Assembly: GCF_900116635.1 (NCBI RefSeq)
Contig: NZ_FPBJ01000016.1
Span: 1-64,000, forward strand
Source: Xenorhabdus koppenhoeferi
GTDB lineage: Bacteria; Pseudomonadota; Gammaproteobacteria; Enterobacterales; Enterobacteriaceae
Reading direction: 5' to 3'
Length of the DNA stretch: 64,000 bases
A program made the position numbers and the translations under genes. Numbering within the stretch: the first letter of the stretch is position 1; each line of letters starts with the position of its first letter. This document shows positions 63,667-64,000 of the stretch, one piece after another. The notes beneath the pieces were generated by a model, which saw only the letters and a program-made list of their open reading frames with translations, had not been told where the DNA came from and did no database searches.

Positions 63667-64000
63667 ATGAATACAGAAAATGTAATCTTACCTTCTAATG
63701 ACGAACTGCAAAACGTATTTGAGATGTCTCAAAATCAATATAAAAAAGAAATATCTCATTATGAAATGCTGGCAAAAGAAAAACCTGAACTCGCCCATTT
63801 ATTTGCAGAAACTTTAAATGAAGAAGCCTCAACCAGCCCTGTGTTAAACTTAAAAGAATCTGTTAGCGGGTACTTTAATATCAATACTTTTTATCAATAT
63901 GGGTATTACCCTTTTATCCAAGTATCATCTTATCCTGTCATTATTGGAAATGAACAAAATGTTGGTAAAAGAACTCATTTTAATGGCTATGTTCATGGAG
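63667..64000 (+). CDS. Unrecognised AT-rich gene, 5' part only
   Basis: The window holds 111 codons; the gene continues past the edge. AAAAGGAA precedes the ATG. The product starts MNTENVILPSNDELQNVF, with a charged helical region (residues 10-55) followed by an aromatic, beta-rich region (YFNINTFYQYGYYPFIQV, then VIIGNEQNVGKRTHFNGYVHG). No signal peptide or membrane helix is seen. I do not recognise a family. Base composition is close to that of the accessory gene at 50015 and unlike the bio genes. Confidence 0.7.
   Translation, partial: MNTENVILPSNDELQNVFEMSQNQYKKEISHYEMLAKEKPELAHLFAETLNEEASTSPVLNLKESVSGYFNINTFYQYGYYPFIQVSSYPVIIGNEQNVGKRTHFNGYVHG

Noticed and set aside
1-64000. CRISPR array, complete insertion sequence or prophage
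   Set aside because: No regularly spaced repeats, no full transposase and no phage structural genes are seen in the window.

Overview
The window is a chromosomal segment of an enterobacterium of the Photorhabdus/Xenorhabdus type (Morganellaceae). This rests on proteins close to the E. coli ones but clearly diverged, a fairly AT-rich base composition, and ERIC-type palindromic repeats of about 127 bp in intergenic gaps, which are abundant in Photorhabdus. The exact genus is inference; no 16S gene or genus-specific marker is present.

Layout. 1-1342: an AT-rich stretch with no convincing complete gene, carrying repeat remnants and two hairpins. 1343-2271: an O6-alkylguanine repair methyltransferase and cspE. 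2321-17529 (mostly minus strand): the envelope, lipoate and NAD block leuS-lptE-holA-nadD-rsfS-rlmH-mrdA-mrdB-rlpA-dacA-ybeD-lipB-lipA, interrupted between ybeD and lipB by an opposite-strand TrkH-type potassium transporter gene next to an ERIC element. 17730-20918: glutamate/aspartate importer gltIJKL. 21413-26868: lnt-corC-ybeY-ybeZ-miaB, then divergent ubiF. 28475-28945: four tRNAs (Gln, Gln, Leu, Met). 29103-31451: nagBA followed by a wrecked nagC. 31821-31919: a scrap of an IS256-type transposase. 31933-33938: moeA-moeB. 33981-41681: ybiT, rhtA, dps, a PhnA-domain protein, dinG, a small membrane protein, sseA and a GlsB/YeaQ-type protein. 41786-49864: a decaying dusC, rhlE, cecR and the ybhGFSR exporter. 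50015-50704: an AT-rich accessory gene with a papain-like Cys/His/Asp signature resembling toxin and effector deamidases. 50971-55435: ybhL, moaEDCA with an upstream Moco RNA motif, and yvcK. 55553-57580: uvrB with a LexA box. 58243-63228: the divergent biotin operon bioBFCD/bioA with a BirA operator. 63667-64000: the start of an unrecognised AT-rich gene.

How the genes work together. LipB and LipA make protein-bound lipoate. PBP2, RodA, RlpA and DacA build and trim the elongating cell wall. LptE and Lnt serve outer-membrane biogenesis. RsfS, RlmH, YbeY, LeuS, MiaB and the tRNAs serve translation. MoaA/C/D/E with MoeA/MoeB cover molybdenum cofactor synthesis. The complete bio set makes biotin from malonyl-ACP under BirA control. 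UvrB and DinG belong to DNA repair, and the UvrB gene has a visible SOS operator.

The backbone follows E. coli gene order closely. The interest lies in departures from it: two genes caught in decay (nagC, dusC), a ten-base homopolymer inside gltJ, a three-copy 15-bp repeat that lengthens NadD, missing moaB and nagE, a putative effector inserted beside ybhR, and short ERIC-like repeats. I see no CRISPR array, no complete insertion sequence and no prophage. Comparisons with E. coli lengths and motifs are from memory, not from a search.
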